Under the pieces are notes generated by a model. That model was given only the letters and a program-made list of their open reading frames with translations. It was not told the DNA's origin and did no database searches. From Prunus persica (lineage: Eukaryota > Streptophyta > Magnoliopsida > Rosales > Rosaceae): 64,000 bases of DNA. A program made the translations under genes and the position numbers. This document shows, one piece after another, positions 43,474-56,390 of the stretch. The number at the start of each line of letters is the position of its first letter. The first letter of the stretch is position 1. The DNA lies in contig NC_034012.1 in NCBI RefSeq assembly GCF_000346465.2, positions 831,134 through 895,133 of the forward strand, in the 5' to 3' direction.

Positions 43474-46189
43474 TCACTGGCTACAGATTGTCAAAAGCAA
43501 GCCGTAGTGATCACTAGGCAAAACAGGGAGCTCCAGCTTCTTGATCTCCGTCCTCACTTTTTTTTCCTTAATATAAGATAGACCTGGTATTGCATCCATC
43601 CCAATCATTTCAATTTTACTCACTCTAAAATCATGCAGGCTACACAAAAATCGATCTAGTCGCTTCTGCAGTTTCCGGTTGCCAGACAACATCATGTTGG
43701 ACTTGGTATCATATGTCCATCCATTTTCCTCTGGTCTTAACTCTTCCCAAGCGTCAATCCATTTGTTGGGTAAAGGAAATTGACCATCCAACTTATCATC
43801 CCAGTTCATGTCACCACAAAAAATCACATTTTGGTTCTTGTTTAAAAGGTTGAGGGCCTCCTTTGCCTGATCTACACGTTCTTTACTGTACATCTGATCC
43901 CAGTTTGGAGGGCCGGGGCAAGGACTTTCGAGATGGCTAGTGGCAACAACCAAATGTTTGTCCCCCGGGACTTCAACTTCAGCAACACAAAGTTCTCTCC
44001 CCATTGCAGAGTATCCAAAGGGCTTACAGCTGAAGGACTTCACTCGCAATTTGCTTAACTACATATTAATTCATCTGTCAGATGATATCATGATTACTAA
44101 AAGATGCATTCATCTTATGAAATTAGCAAAACACTTTCTCAAACAACAAGACAAGCAAGAAACTCGTAGACAAGCAGATACCATTCTCTGGCATTTGAAA
44201 ATAAATCCCAGTACAAAAGAGATATCAAACATTCACCTGCATGCAAAAGTATGGTCTTGAATCTGCCATCTGGTTTGAAACTGAGCTTTGATACATTTTC
44301 CACCAGCTAGATTGCCGAAAGATGTCATATATATTCGGGGTGACCTCCTGGAGGACAAAAGTGGTCATCAGAAAGAAGTGTAAAAGGGTAAATATAATGA
44401 TATTTCCAGTTAAGAGTGTGAGGAAACCTGAAAGCAAATGAGATCTGGGCAGTGCTGTTGGATAAGGTCACCAAGAGCTTTCATTCTCTTGTGCACTTCT
44501 AGATCTTCTCGGAACCAGACATTGTAACTCAGAATTTTCAATGTCGTCAAACCCACACCAGAAGACCCAAAACTAGTTCCCTCTGTAAATATTTAACTTA
44601 TTCATAGTGAGAAACCCCATGAGGTTTACAGAGTGCAAACCAGGAACAGCTGAAGAAATAAAATACATAATAACTAACTCAACTACAGAATCTTCCAAGT
44701 CAATACAGGCATAAGAAGTAGAACTTTAAGACCATCTCCAGAATCTCAGAAATATGATACTACTGCTTAGCTATTTTGGCATAAATCTAATAGAAAAGGT
44801 GCTCCAACAGACAAGCTAAACATTAAGCTAAAGGATTTTGAAATTTTCAGTTACCTAGTGCTCTCATCTCCCTCTCGCCAAAGCTTCTGTTTTCTTCTTG
44901 ATGATTAAAGCAACAAAACATTTCTTACACAAAATCAATAGCTCTGTAGTTTATTGCGAATGGGTTTCGCCGCTGCTTCTTGAAATTGGTAGCTTGAGAT
45001 CTAAATTCCTTTAGTTCAATTGAAATGAAGAAGAGGATAAGGGGAATCTATTGCAGACTCAAAAGTAAATGAAGAATTTTAGATGAAAATCAAAGATGAC
45101 TTTATGCCTACCAGGTCCACCTGATAAGTTGGAGAAGAATTTAGCGATTCTTACTGAGTTGGTGGCTTTGAGAATATACACATACTATGCATTACATTTA
45201 GAAATGGTAGTTCTCAACTTCCAGTGACCTTTGTTCAAAAAAAAAATGGTCAGCATGAGAATAGAATGGCTGTTGGAGTAATTGGAATGGGTCATTGATA
45301 AAAGGTCAAATCTTGAAGCGTCTACTCTCACTTTTCTCAGCAGTATACTAACACTCGTTCTACCTATATTCACAGAATAAAGCTACCCCCATACAGATTA
45401 CACAACGACCCATCACCCATGAATATTCAATAGCGAAGAAGAAAATTAGCAATCGATTAGGAAGAAAAGTTTACACCTTTATCAGTTCAAGCATGAAACA
45501 AATCAAACCCAAAAACAACGCAGATTATGGAATCTAAACGTACCCGACACATTCATTCCCTTATCGGGCACCTCGACCCCTCCAGACACATTGAAATTGG
45601 AAGAACCCGATACAGAAGTCCGCTTATCGGACGACTTGACCTCTCGAACCACATTGAAACTGGAAGAACCCGATACAGTCGTCAACTTATCGGACGCCTT
45701 GACCTCTCGAACCACATTGAAACTGGAAGAACCCTGATTAACCTCAACTGCGTCTTCAACCCTCTTCCTCTTGCAACGCTGCAGGGGCAAGAAAACAGAG
45801 CCTACAGAAGAATCGAGGTCTCCACCATCAAGCCCCGTATCGGTCAAATCCTCAAAACTCGAGAGGGACGAGATTGAAGCCCTGGTGTCACAGACTTCAC
45901 AGTTAGAGTTCTTGTAAGCGTTCAAGAAAGTGCAGGCCTTGCATGACCATTTTGGAATAGAAGAAGATGCTGGTGATGGGGGTGGTGATGATGATGATGG
46001 TGATAAGCAGATTTGGCAAGTGGGTTTTTGAGATGGGGTTGGGGGGTTGACAAAGGTGCATTTTTTGCATGCCCAAGACATTTGTACGGTCAGAGTATAA
46101 CAGGTTTTTCTAGGGTTTATTATGGGACGGTGGAGAAGATGACTAGGGAAAGTTAGCGAAGCTGCTGTACTGAACAACTTTATCGCCAT
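43474..46189 (-). CDS. TDP2: Tyrosyl-DNA phosphodiesterase 2-like protein (RanBP2 zinc fingers + EEP domain)
   Basis: Four exons on the minus strand, in phase: 45544-46189, 44428-44582, 44237-44347, 43474-44058. TDP2 removes topoisomerase 2 trapped on DNA 5' ends. Exon 1 has two RanBP2-type zinc fingers (WACKKCTF...CQIC and WSCKACTF...CEVC), an acidic linker and a three-fold 21-residue repeat. Exons 2-4 form the endonuclease/exonuclease/phosphatase domain with the catalytic landmarks ILSYNVWF, LICFQEVTP, ATSHLES, FCGDMNWDD and LPSDHYGLLL. From the Met at 46189 the protein has 498 residues; the Met at 46081 (MSWACKKC) gives 462 and fits the zinc-finger start better. The 36-residue extension (Ser/Leu/Arg-rich, few acids) could be an organelle presequence, so both starts are possible. 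Confidence 0.9.
45545..45733 (-). repeat. 63-bp tandem repeat within TDP2-like exon 1, three units
   Basis: Encodes three 21-residue units: SSSFNVVREVKASDKLTTVS, SSSFNVVREVKSSDKRTSVS and a more diverged SSNFNVSGGVEVPDKGMNVS, with G between. The first two are nearly identical in DNA, so copy number is likely variable. It lies in the disordered linker between zinc fingers and catalytic domain. Confidence 0.9.
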
Positions 46190-46455
46190 AAACTTTTGGA
46201 GGGCATTGTTAGGAACGAAAACCCAAATTTGAAAACTAGCGCTCGCTTTTTGGTATTTTTGTTGTTCTACTCTTCTGGTTCCATGATCTTTACATATCCT
46301 CTGTAACTGTTCTGTGCTGGACTACCGTACGGACTACTTAAAGAATGTCAAACGACGCAAATAATGAAGTCGTTCATTAGTCAACGACACTAGTTAATTA
46401 AAATTACAAAGGAAATATTATAGTAAAACTAAATAAAGCTTAAAGAATAACATCA

Positions 46456-46460
46456 GCGGG

Positions 46461-46503
<43 letters not shown>

Positions 46504-46528
46504 GCGTGTTCGATCCACGCTCACCGCA
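46456..46528 (+). tRNA. trnF-GAA: tRNA-Phe (GAA)
   Basis: 73 bases starting GCGGGGATAGCTCAGTTGGG and ending in TCACCGCA. D-arm GCTC...GAGC, anticodon loop CTGAAGA with anticodon GAA, variable loop AGGTC, and T-arm CGTG/CACG with TTCGATC are all present. The fifth acceptor pair is G-A, which agrees with the known plant nuclear tRNA-Phe sequence. Intronless. CCA is not encoded, as expected for nuclear genes. The A box (TAGCTCAGTTGG) and B box (GTTCGATCC) are internal promoters. Confidence 0.97.
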
Positions 46529-46990
46529 AAAATATATTTTTTATATTCACTTTGTTTCTTTTTGGTTAATAGCAGTCCTGTATATTCGTTTCGTTTTCGT
46601 TTTCGATCCTCTGCTTTTGGAAAACTACTGTGAGTTGACAAAAAGCTATTTCAGTAAGTGGCTCAACAACAAACAACCACCCATTAAGCTCAGAAATAGC
46701 CGGCCATTGGTTGGGAAAAGGAGGATAGCTCTCTCACCATCTAGTTTGCAATTATTTAACCTAATCAGATGGATGGTGTGAAAAACTATTAATGTACAGT
46801 ACATGAAATTCAACTTTTCCCCTTTTTCTTTTTCCCTTTGTTCTTTTTGTGTGTCTCTGTATTTCATAATCTAGCAGACAACCAAATAAAGCATCTACAA
46901 AAACATAACAAGCAACCCTATACAAATTACTGTTTACCAGGAAATTCAAAACACACTTGTACATTAGAAAAAAATTATTTTATTTCTACC
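46529..46990. other. Intergenic region
   Basis: Apart from the Pol III terminator, AT-rich DNA leading into the glucanase 3'UTR. No gene seen. Confidence 0.55.
46537..46542 (+). terminator. RNA polymerase III terminator of tRNA-Phe
   Basis: A run of six T, eight bases after the tRNA end. Confidence 0.75.
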
Positions 46991-49200
46991 TCAGCAAGGA
47001 GTCATAAAAGGAATGAATAACAAAGTAGAGAAAATTACACGAAAAAATACAGATAATATCCCACTGATGGCACTTATTCTGTTGCTGCTCAAGGCAATGA
47101 ATCTTAATCTGTCTGCTCCACTACTTGAATGGGTCGAGTTCACCACCTGCCTTGTTTTATTGATCACCTTCTTACTGCACTCAAAACAAAACCAAATATC
47201 CCTTGTTACGTAAGAACAATGCAAACTAGCTTCATTGTATCCAAGACCAACAACAATGGTTATTACTTTTTACATTGCATATAGTATGTAGCAACAAAAG
47301 TAAGTAAGTCTCTCAAGCTTTACCTTCCAGGAAATATACAGCTCCCGTGACCTGTAATGCATTCCCACCAAAAAAAGAAGAAAAAGAGCTGTTCAGTACA
47401 GAAAATTACTAAGAAGAAGTGCACAAAATTACAAAGTATGTGGAGCCCGTTTGGCCCAAAGCAATATATAGCATATCTAAAGGTCACATATATTTCTAGT
47501 ACAATTTTGTTTGCAAGACTACAACAACAAAGAGACATCTTTACGAAGGCAATCTTAGCCTTGGTCTCGAATCTATTGAAGTGTTCCACCACCATTATTG
47601 GGCTAAAAGAAAATCATTGAATGGAAGGGCACAAACAAAAATATCCAAGCATGCTAGAACCATAATAGAGAAGTAGCACTTACTTGGGTCTGTGGTGGTA
47701 ATGGTGGCTACACCCTTGAAATCACAAGACCCAGCAGCCCGCCCTTCCTTCTGGTAATAGCTATCAAACGCATATGAAGCATGGCTTTTCACATTATTGG
47801 GAGAGTAACAATCCTGCCCTGGCTGGATCTCTGAGCAATTGGATCGCCCCGGTCCACATGCCCAATCCAATGCCGCCTGCAAAATCTTTGAGTCTACTCC
47901 ATCCATGGCAATGCAATAGGTCTGGTTTGTTGTATCATTAGCCAAAAAAGACCCACTTCCTGATACATGTAGCAAATACACCGCACTCGAATTCCCATAA
48001 AACAAGCCCCAATTGGCCTCGGATACCGGAGGAGACCTTAAATCTTCGTTGAACAATTCATAAATGTACACACTTGAAGTGGTCTCAGGGTGCAAAGGGG
48101 TGCCACTACGATCAAAAACATGCTTAATAAGATTGGAATTGTATGTATCCGCATTGTCAATAGTAGCAAAAGGCTCTTTAGAATCAGCCTTTGAAGGCCA
48201 ACCACTCTCAGTAACAAGAACCACAACATCAGTGATATTGAGGTTCTTCATGGAAAAATAAGCAGCATCAATCATAGCATCTAACACATTGGTATAGTGA
48301 AGCAAAGTATTGGGATCCACCATTTCTTTGGAGGGTGTTAAAGGCTTGAAAAGGGCATTGTCAAGAGGCACCACACCTTTGTTCTGCATAAACACGTAGT
48401 AAGGGTAAAGATTCATCATCAGAGGCGACCCTGTCTTGGACAAGAACTGAAGCAATGGAAGCACAATTTGCGTCCAGCTTTGGTTGAAGAAAGCCTGAGA
48501 TGGTGGAAACGGATCAAGAATTATCGAGGCGGCGTGAGGAGTAGAAATCTTGACATGGGTATGCAAATTTGCAGCCACTAAAGCAGTGTAAAGCGACTGA
48601 ATTGCTGGAAGAAGCAGAGGAGCTGAAGAGGGCACTGTGGTCAGGACCTCATCGCCAACCGCAATGCCTGTTATGAGCGTTTCTGGGTAGTATGCGACGA
48701 CGTTTCGACCGACCCAAGAAGCAGCAGTGGTGTTGGAGGACCCAATGGCGAGAATCTGATTATTGGGGACACTGATAATGACTCGGATCTTGGTTTTGGC
48801 CAAGGCTTTGAGAATGTCAGGGTCCGCATCGTAGAGGCGTATGTGGTTGATCTGCTGGACTTGGAGGAACGAAACGAGGTCTGAGGGAGATAGAAGATTC
48901 GAAACGTCTGTGCCTATGTTCACTCCCACGAATGGCTCTTTGTCTTGGTCTTGATTTTGCTGCTGCTTTGTGGTTGTCAAAATGGGTGAAGAAGAGGTAG
49001 CTGAAAACCCATCAACAAAATGTTAGAAAGAGTAAAGGGTGTTGCTTGCTTTCTTCATTTTGAAGCAAGCATGGGTTAAAGTGATTACCTTGAGACGCTG
49101 TGAAGAGTAAAGTGGAGATAAAGAAGAAGCAGAAGTAGATGGTTGAAAGTGAGAGGTTAGTGATTGCCATTGGAGAGGAGCTTGAGCTTGGCTTCCTCAT
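46991..49200 (-). CDS. GPI-anchored glucan endo-1,3-beta-glucosidase (GH17 + X8/CBM43)
   Basis: Exons 49089-49200, 47684-49000, 47324-47351, 46991-47174 join in phase to 546 residues (536 if the second Met, 49170, is used). Signal peptide with hydrophobic core IYFCFFFISTLLFT. GH17 barrel: FVGVNIGTDVSNLL at the start, proton donor Glu in ITGIAVGDEVL (about residue 155; GDE where GNE is usual) and nucleophile Glu in VVLVTESGWPSKAD (about 302), then YIYELFNEDLR and NWGLFY. The X8 domain follows: TYCIAMDGVDSKILQAALDW, CGPGRSNCSEIQPGQDCY, ASYAFDSYYQ, CDFKGVATITTTDPSHGSC. After a Ser-rich linker (THSSSGADR) the protein ends in a hydrophobic tail, the pattern of a GPI attachment signal. It should act on callose at the plasma membrane or plasmodesmata. 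The 28-base exon 3 is easily missed. Confidence 0.94.
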
Positions 49201-51202
49201 CCTCCGTTTCTGGTTCAGCTACAGATCCTTGCATTATCCTCTCAAAGCTTCCTCCTTTTTGTGGTTTATTTCTTTCTTCTGGGTTTTTGTTGTTGACCCA
49301 AGAGATGTCAGTGTGTGAATGAAGAAAAAGAAGGCAGTGATGAAATGAAAGAGGGGAAGTCAGTCAGAGGAGAGAGTAGTTCTGAATTTTTGTAGAGAGA
49401 TAGCGAGGTGAAGGAAATGAATTCACTAAAATGGCCTTGTGCGCCGACAATAAATTAGAAAGACTTAAAGAGGGTAGTTGCAACTTTTATTTGATTCTTT
49501 TCCCTAATTAGTTGAGTTGGGTGCCCTCGAGGAAAATAGTTGAGAAGAAAAGGACATACTTGAAAATAAAAGGACTTTCTAGAGCTGTACTGTAGGGTTG
49601 CCACTTGCCAGTTGAGAGTTGAGAAGACAATATAAATAAAGTAAAAAGAAAGTAAAAAGAATATAAAACGTGGGTTGGGTTTTGGTTCTTGCTTACCTCT
49701 GTAGTCTCTACCTTTGGAATGGTTTTGTGAATTACAGGCTGGCGTTCTGGCTTCTGTGTCAAGAGTGAATTGGACATTTGGTTACATCACTTGGAATTTG
49801 ATGCAGGCAAGGAAAATAACAAAAAAGATTACATGGAACAATGCAGTGGTGTGCTGTTAAAATTAGTGTTAAATCATTTGTCTGTGTAGATGTAGAGAGA
49901 AGGGAAAGAAAGACATTGCCAGCCAAAAATGGATTGGAAGCACGAGCAACCACGAGAAACAAAACAAAATAATACAGACACGGCAGTATCTACGGTTCAC
50001 CAGTGAGTCACGAGCGAGCTTATACAGCTGAGGTCTCAGGTGGGTCACCAAAACAAATTTTTCTTGTTTTTTTTAATCTCTACTTTAAATTAGCATGATG
50101 CAGCATTCGTCATTAGAGAACATTCTAAATCATTTCTAACCAGTTCATAAACTATCCAACATTAATCTGATATCTTCTGATGCCTTGCTGCCGACATTGC
50201 CGTTGAGCATCTTTGACAAAAGGGATTTTATGATAAAGCTTAAGCTTTATACGTACTGTGAATGAAATGGAAAGTAAATCTTGTTCAACCAACAGATTCT
50301 GGGTTTTCTTTCTCAACTGTAACTTGGAAAGCTATGAATATATAAATACATGAAAATGGTTAGAACTTAGAGCGCACAACACAAGACCATTGATATCTTC
50401 TAGTTTCTCTGTCTTCAGACAGACAGCTAATGAAAAGTTGTTTTTATGGATTAAATAATTGAAGAAACAGGACTGGAGGAGAGACATGTTTTCTAGAAGA
50501 GAGGACAGGATAAAAAATCTCAAACAATGACATCTCATATCAAAGTTACATCGCAATCTTTAACTAAGAGTAGTGGTCATACAAACAAAATACTATATTT
50601 ATAATAAGTTTATCCAGCTCTTTACCATTACATTTGGACTTGGTTTGAGATGGCGATATGTGCGAGTATCACAGCTCAGGTGCTTAGCTGTATCTTCTGC
50701 ACAAGATTGACATGTTGAATTTCTGGGAAATACCATGCTGCAGAAGAGAAATTCATAATTTTCAGTCACGAGAACAGATTAAGCAACTAGGAGAAAGAAA
50801 ACTGCCAAGTACATCCAGCAATCTGATACAGGAAACAAACAATAAAACCTACGTTTCCCATTTCCAAAATCAGATATCTCATTGTGGGCAATCTCTAACC
50901 AACAACAAAACAGAAAATAAAAAATAAAAAATAAAAAATAAAAAATTCAAAAGCCCTACGATGTCCCATAAGGAACTTTGACTAAGGTGAGAATACACTC
51001 TACCTAACGATTCAGATATATTCATAGAGAAACATCAATACATTTCCAAAAACACAGACTCTAGGCAAAATCAGTGCAATTTATCCAGCTGGTTTGCCAA
51101 CGAATGTTGACTTCACCCTTTAGGTATGGAGATGAATGGGAGCTTGGGGACTTCGATTCTCTAATACCTTGACTACTTTCTTTAAACATTTCAAAAGTCC
51201 GG
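49201..51202. other. Intergenic region
   Basis: Left: leader and promoter of the glucanase gene. Right: 3' region of the APS reductase gene. An (AAAAAT)n-like microsatellite lies at 50914-50945. Short open frames show no recognisable protein. Confidence 0.55.
50914..50945. repeat. (AAAAAT)n microsatellite
   Basis: Four to five AAAAAT/AAAATA hexamer units. Confidence 0.8.
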
Positions 51203-53644
51203 TTACCGGAGGGCATTGATGAAAGCCATCAATGAATCAACATCCCTCTTCTCTGATGGGTACTTGATTGGCCGAGAAGAGTGTTTGGGGAAGAAAAGTA
51301 TCGTGGGGAAGCTTCCAAGCTGCAGTTCGTTCTGGGCAAACTCCTTCTGCTCACCATCTGCTCTGAACTTTCCTACTTTCACACCACTTCCTGCCAATTT
51401 GTCAGCCAGCTCAATGTATGATCCTTCCATTGCCTGGCAGAATTGGCACCATGGTGCATAGAGCACTACAATCCATGGTTCGTGCCGGTTCTCTAGCCTT
51501 GCCAAATTTTCTATTCCAGTCCGGCTTAAGGTAACTAAATTTTGGGAAGTAAAGATATCAGTTTCAGTGGCAGTGCCATTTGAATGTGCAGCCCCATTAC
51601 CATTAGATTGGTTTCCCTCTTCCTGTTTAATGTTGCCTTTGTGAAGACCACATTCCTTAGCCTTGGCATCCTCCCACCACCACCTTCCTTCTCTTTCATG
51701 TTGCCCTGGTAGGACTGACCTTGTGCATGGCTCACAACCAATTGAGATGTACCCCTTCGAGTGCAGTGAATTCACAGGCACATTCATGGCACGAAGGAAG
51801 TCCCATATGTCACGACCTTCAACATTTGCTACTGGGTTCCACTTCACCAGGCTCCCAATCCCACCATCCAGTCCCTCAAAAACAGGGTCGACCTGGACAA
51901 CCGGAATTTCAGACCTAGTACCTGGAGATTGATCTTTCCTTTGGCCGGTGATCCAGGCACGTAGCCCCTTAAGGGCCCTCCTCAGAGGTCTCACCTTCCT
52001 CACGCGGCAGCACTCCTGGTGCCCATCCTCGTAGAAAGAGAACAGCCCTTTGCTCCTTACTAATGCCTGAACTTCAACAGCATCTGGAAACATGTATTCA
52101 ATGCGGATGCCATAGTGCTTCTCAACTGTGTCAAAGAATTGATATGTTTCTGGGTTCAGCCTCCCAGTATCCAAGCTGAAAACCCTATAGGGCCTACCGG
52201 TTAAATGTGCATACTCAATCAAAGCAACATCCTCAGCTCCACTGCAAAAACAGAGGTTTTTTGTTACTAACGAAAATAAAATGGCTACTATTCGAGGCCA
52301 CATTTTAAGCAATCATCAAAAGGCACATACCATGGCAAACTTCTCTCAACTAGCTCAACACATCATAAAAGCTTAATTTCCAGTAACAATATATTGGAAA
52401 ATCACAACCACCATCTCAAGGAAAGTGAATACTACAACATAGCCGACAGGTGACTCAGTTTAAATTCTCTATTGTTATTTACTATCAGCTAGAGTGCTAG
52501 ATCTTATCAGCAATCCCACCTAAATCTAGATGACAAATGACTATTGTCATAGTTATTTTGATAGTCAAGTCTATAAATGGACACTTACTAGATTCATAAT
52601 GAGATGAGTGCATCTATATCATGACCCCGCATTGCACATGCATTAATGTAAGTTCGGGATTTTTATTTTTTTATTATTTTTTATTTTTAAAGGATCATAT
52701 ATGGGAAAAATGATTCTTAGGCAGAGGTTTATTGACAATACATTATTACTTTCAAAAACGTTCCGCCCTTAATATACAGTTTTCTGATCACCATAACTTA
52801 TTGAACACTCTTAATACTTAAGGATATTCTCATATCTTTCATGCAATTGCCACACTCAACTACAGCTACCAAATAAGGTATTCTTTGATTGCACACAGCC
52901 ACATAATGAGCTTCAAATGTTTAAGCCCAGGTTTAGAAAATAACAACTAACCCAACAGAATGTTGCTCATTAAGTTTTTCAATTATCAATTTTACAAATA
53001 ATCATCAAAATTAAGTAGTAAAGGGAAAACAAAATTGGAGAGAGAGGACCACCTGAAAGCAATGGCAATGTCGTTGCCGAATTTCTCAAGGGCCTTGTCC
53101 ATAATTTCAAGAGGGGAAGCATTCTCAAGCCCTTTAGCCAATTGCGTAATATCCTCTGCCTCTACTTTCTCAACTGCCTCTGCAAAATTCACCAATTTTC
53201 AGCCAAACCCACAACAAATGAATTCCCTGAAATTCTCCAAAAATATAACAAATTTCAAATCTTTACCAGGAGCAACGATGGTTGCTGCAAGAGGCACAAT
53301 TGACTCGTTCCGTTTAGACTGCGCATTTACGGGCTTCACCGAGCTCCGTCTTTGAGAAAATGTTACAGCTTGGCTTTGAATTTGGCCGTGGGCTCGATCA
53401 AACACCCGAAAATAACCAACTGGTGGAGCTGCACATTCAAAAATGGGAACCCTAACATGTTAATTACATCCCAAATTGAAAGAAAACTAACTAACTTGTC
53501 CAGATTTCTCAATTCTGAGTCCAGTCAAAAATGAAAAAGAAAAGCGAATGAAAGGTTTTTACCTTTGAGGTCAGAGGAGGGAGTGGATGGAGAGAAGGTC
53601 CGGCCAGAGATCGAAGTAGAAGAAGAAGCAACAGCGAGAGCCAT
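51203..53644 (-). CDS. APR: 5'-adenylylsulfate reductase, chloroplastic
   Basis: Exons 53563-53644, 53267-53428, 53053-53179, 51203-52241 on the minus strand, in phase, 469 residues. The enzyme reduces adenylyl sulfate to sulfite with glutathione, the control step of plastid sulfate assimilation. The first about 75 residues are a Ser/Arg-rich transit peptide ([19 protein letters not shown]). The reductase domain has [33 protein letters not shown], the iron-sulfur Cys pair [28 protein letters not shown] and the catalytic SIGCEPCTR with the second Cys pair arrangement. After a low-complexity linker comes a thioredoxin/glutaredoxin-like domain with [16 protein letters not shown] and [20 protein letters not shown]. 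Domain fusion and exon number match plant APR genes. A TATA box lies about 100 bases upstream. Confidence 0.96.
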
Positions 53645-53744
53645 TAACGAATAATTGAGATGAAATTTCTTCTCTGTTTTGCTCTGTGATTTATTCAAAT
53701 CTCCTGTTTGTGTGTGGAATTGAAGATTAGCAGGTTGTGTTATG

Positions 53745-53752
53745 TTTATATA
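53745..53752 (-). promoter_or_regulatory. TATA box of APS reductase gene
   Basis: TATATAAA on the minus strand, 101 bases upstream of the start codon, the only good match nearby. Confidence 0.6.
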
Positions 53753-54510
53753 AAGAGGCTATAAAAGGGGCGGCCTTTGAGGTTCATTGAACCTGGACGT
53801 TATATCGTACAGGCAACTGGGCATGGTAAGTTGGTCTTCCGGTTACGTGGCCGCTTACGATTCGAGGCTTCAATCTAAGGGAGCAGTCATCGCTGTCGTC
53901 ACGCGGTGTGGGGCCCAGCCCAAGAGAGACCCTGAAGGTGAGACGTAAAGGGACAGAAGAGGAGAGGAGAGGAGAGAGACTTTTCTCCTGGTCCATTTTC
54001 TCAGATTCTTCTGGTCTTTTCCTGCTTTAGTTTCTAGCCAAATGAAAATATACATTTTTATTTTTATTTTTTGGCCTTTTACAGCAAATTATTTGTTAAT
54101 TTCTTCGTCATCTCCCCAAAGATGATTGGTGATGGACATGGACCTCACCTTACGGTTGGTTGCCCTTTGCCGCCCACTCAAAATTCTCTGGTTATACGAG
54201 AAATTCCTTCGATAAGTCTAATGTGAGCTATATAAAAGATTTACATGACAAATTTTCTAATATAAAATACAAAATAGTAAACCTTAACTCATTTTGTTCT
54301 AATAACATTATGTGATGTAAGGAATTTGTAAGTAAAGTGGTTAATTGCATCCGAAATTCAATGTTAAGATCCTTCTCTAATATAACTTGTACAAATTGCA
54401 TTACTTAAGAAGTTTTGGAATTACATGAGGAGGCATAATTTTTTGTTATTATATAAAAATACGTATAGTGGACAATAAAAAGTAGTAATTGGTTTGGTGG
54501 CTCCAAATCT

Positions 54511-54703
54511 ATAGCTTTTATTTAAATATGGAAAATATAGAAACCACCCGTGACACACACCCCCTCTCCCATTTTTGAATCTTTTGTCCTAAAATAAATA
54601 AATAATTATTTGATAGCTTTTATTTAAATATGGAAAATATGGAACCCCCTCCCCTCCCATTTTGGAATCTTTTGTCCTGAAATAATTAAGGAATTATTTG
54701 ATG
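54511..54703. repeat. Two-copy tandem repeat, about 102-bp period
   Basis: ATAGCTTTTATTTAAATATG with GAAAATAT, then CTCCCATTTT, GAATCTTTTGTCCT and AATTATTTGAT appears at 54511 and again at 54613 with a few substitutions and small gaps. Confidence 0.85.
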
Positions 54704-56289
54704 GCATGCATCATGGTGGGTTGATGGTATATTCTATTATTCTATTAGAGTGGGTGCAATAATCATGGCTGACAACATCGTATGGTATTTTTGAATTGCA
54801 GACGACAGAAAGTTTTTGTGCTGTTTCGTGCGAAACATCCACCAATACCGTGCCGTTTTGTGTCTAATACATATGATTTAGCCTTGATGTAACTTTTGAA
54901 TGTATTACTTTAATTTAATTCAATTACCGTAATTAAAGATAAAGCAAACAATGATTTGTGCAAAATTATTATTGTTTTTATTTATAACCTTTTGAATTTA
55001 GTAATAGGTGGTAAAGTAATGCAATTGACATGAAAACAACCTAATCAATCATGTACATTTAATTGATAATATTGTTTTTCAATAATTTTATAAAAACCTT
55101 CATTATTTTAAACAAGCTAAATTTAATTATTTAATTTATCATATATCTGGGTATTGAATTGGAAGTAAAATTTGAAAAGAAAACAAGAAGTGTTGAATGG
55201 AGGATGATGAAGGAAAGGAGGGAATTTTGACTTTGGTAAGTTGGTTTGCGGCCGACTGGCTGCTAATAACTTGGAATGGTATGCGCCGACGCGGGTCCGC
55301 TCTAATAATTTTAGGTGGGCATCAAATAAGCGCCAGCCGGCGGCCACAGCCAACAACTTTAACTTTTTCTTTTTTTTTTTTCTAGTAGAAAAGGCGATAG
55401 TATATCAGTGGTGTACTACTCATTGTATTAATCATTGAGTGAATATAAAAACATCCCTTCCAATACTTTGTTACTTACACGCAGGAGAGAAGCATGTGTC
55501 TTTCCCCCTTCTTGAGAGTCTGAAAAATATTTCCATGGTTGTATGGTTTGTTGGTCGATATGCAATTAGTGTAATTGTGGTTGGACCAAGAAATACATGG
55601 TTCATAGTATATATGAATGAAGGGATCAATTTACGCGTTTGGATAGTAATGAAAATTATATAATTACAAGAGTGAATGAAAAAGAAAGACTCTAGGAGAG
55701 AAGAGTAAGTGATTCGGTGTAACAAGTGAGTTTCTTACTAATATATAACTACAATGAGGTATAATACATACACAAACTCTCAGAAACCTTACAATTTACC
55801 CTATACGTTAGTCAAACTGTTAGTTAATTTGTTAAATGCTAATATGGCATTTGTGAGACTCATTTTTTAATTGACGTGGACTCCACATAAGAAATAAAAT
55901 AAATAAAAAATAATTAAAAAAAAAGAAAAAACAATAAAAATAGTGAAGCTGGGGAAGCGATGATGTGTCAATACGCAACTCAATCATTGATGCTATTTTC
56001 ATTATATAAGAATAGTGACTAATAACCACTCCTCAAACAAGTTGAGTACTCTATTCATCAGTACTGATATACAACAATTATTTTCCTTAATTGATTAGCT
56101 CATCATATCTCTCTATTATTCACAAGAATTGCAAATAAAAACAGAAACTGCAACAAAAATATAATGTAGATATAAATTATGTTAAAAAAAACAAAAATAA
56201 AAACGAAAACAACTACAAAAAAATAAAATAAAATAAAAAATTATAGAAGTAAAATGGAGGAACCAATATGAAAATACTAAAATAAAAAC

Positions 56290-56390
56290 CGCGATGTGCG
56301 ATACAGAAATTGAAACTGCAATGTAGAAGCGGAAATTGCAATGCATAAACGAAAACTACAATACAAAAATGGAACTTGCAATGCGGAGTT
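56290..56390. repeat. Degenerate minisatellite with AACTGCAATG core
   Basis: About five imperfect units of the form GAAACTGCAATG plus 8-12 variable bases. The same core in CAAAACTGCAATGTAGTTT recurs three times at 56628-56690. Confidence 0.6.

Noticed and set aside
46456..46528. tRNA pseudogene because of the G-A acceptor mismatch
   Set aside because: This mismatch matches the known plant tRNA-Phe sequence as I remember it, and all arms and the Pol III terminator are intact.
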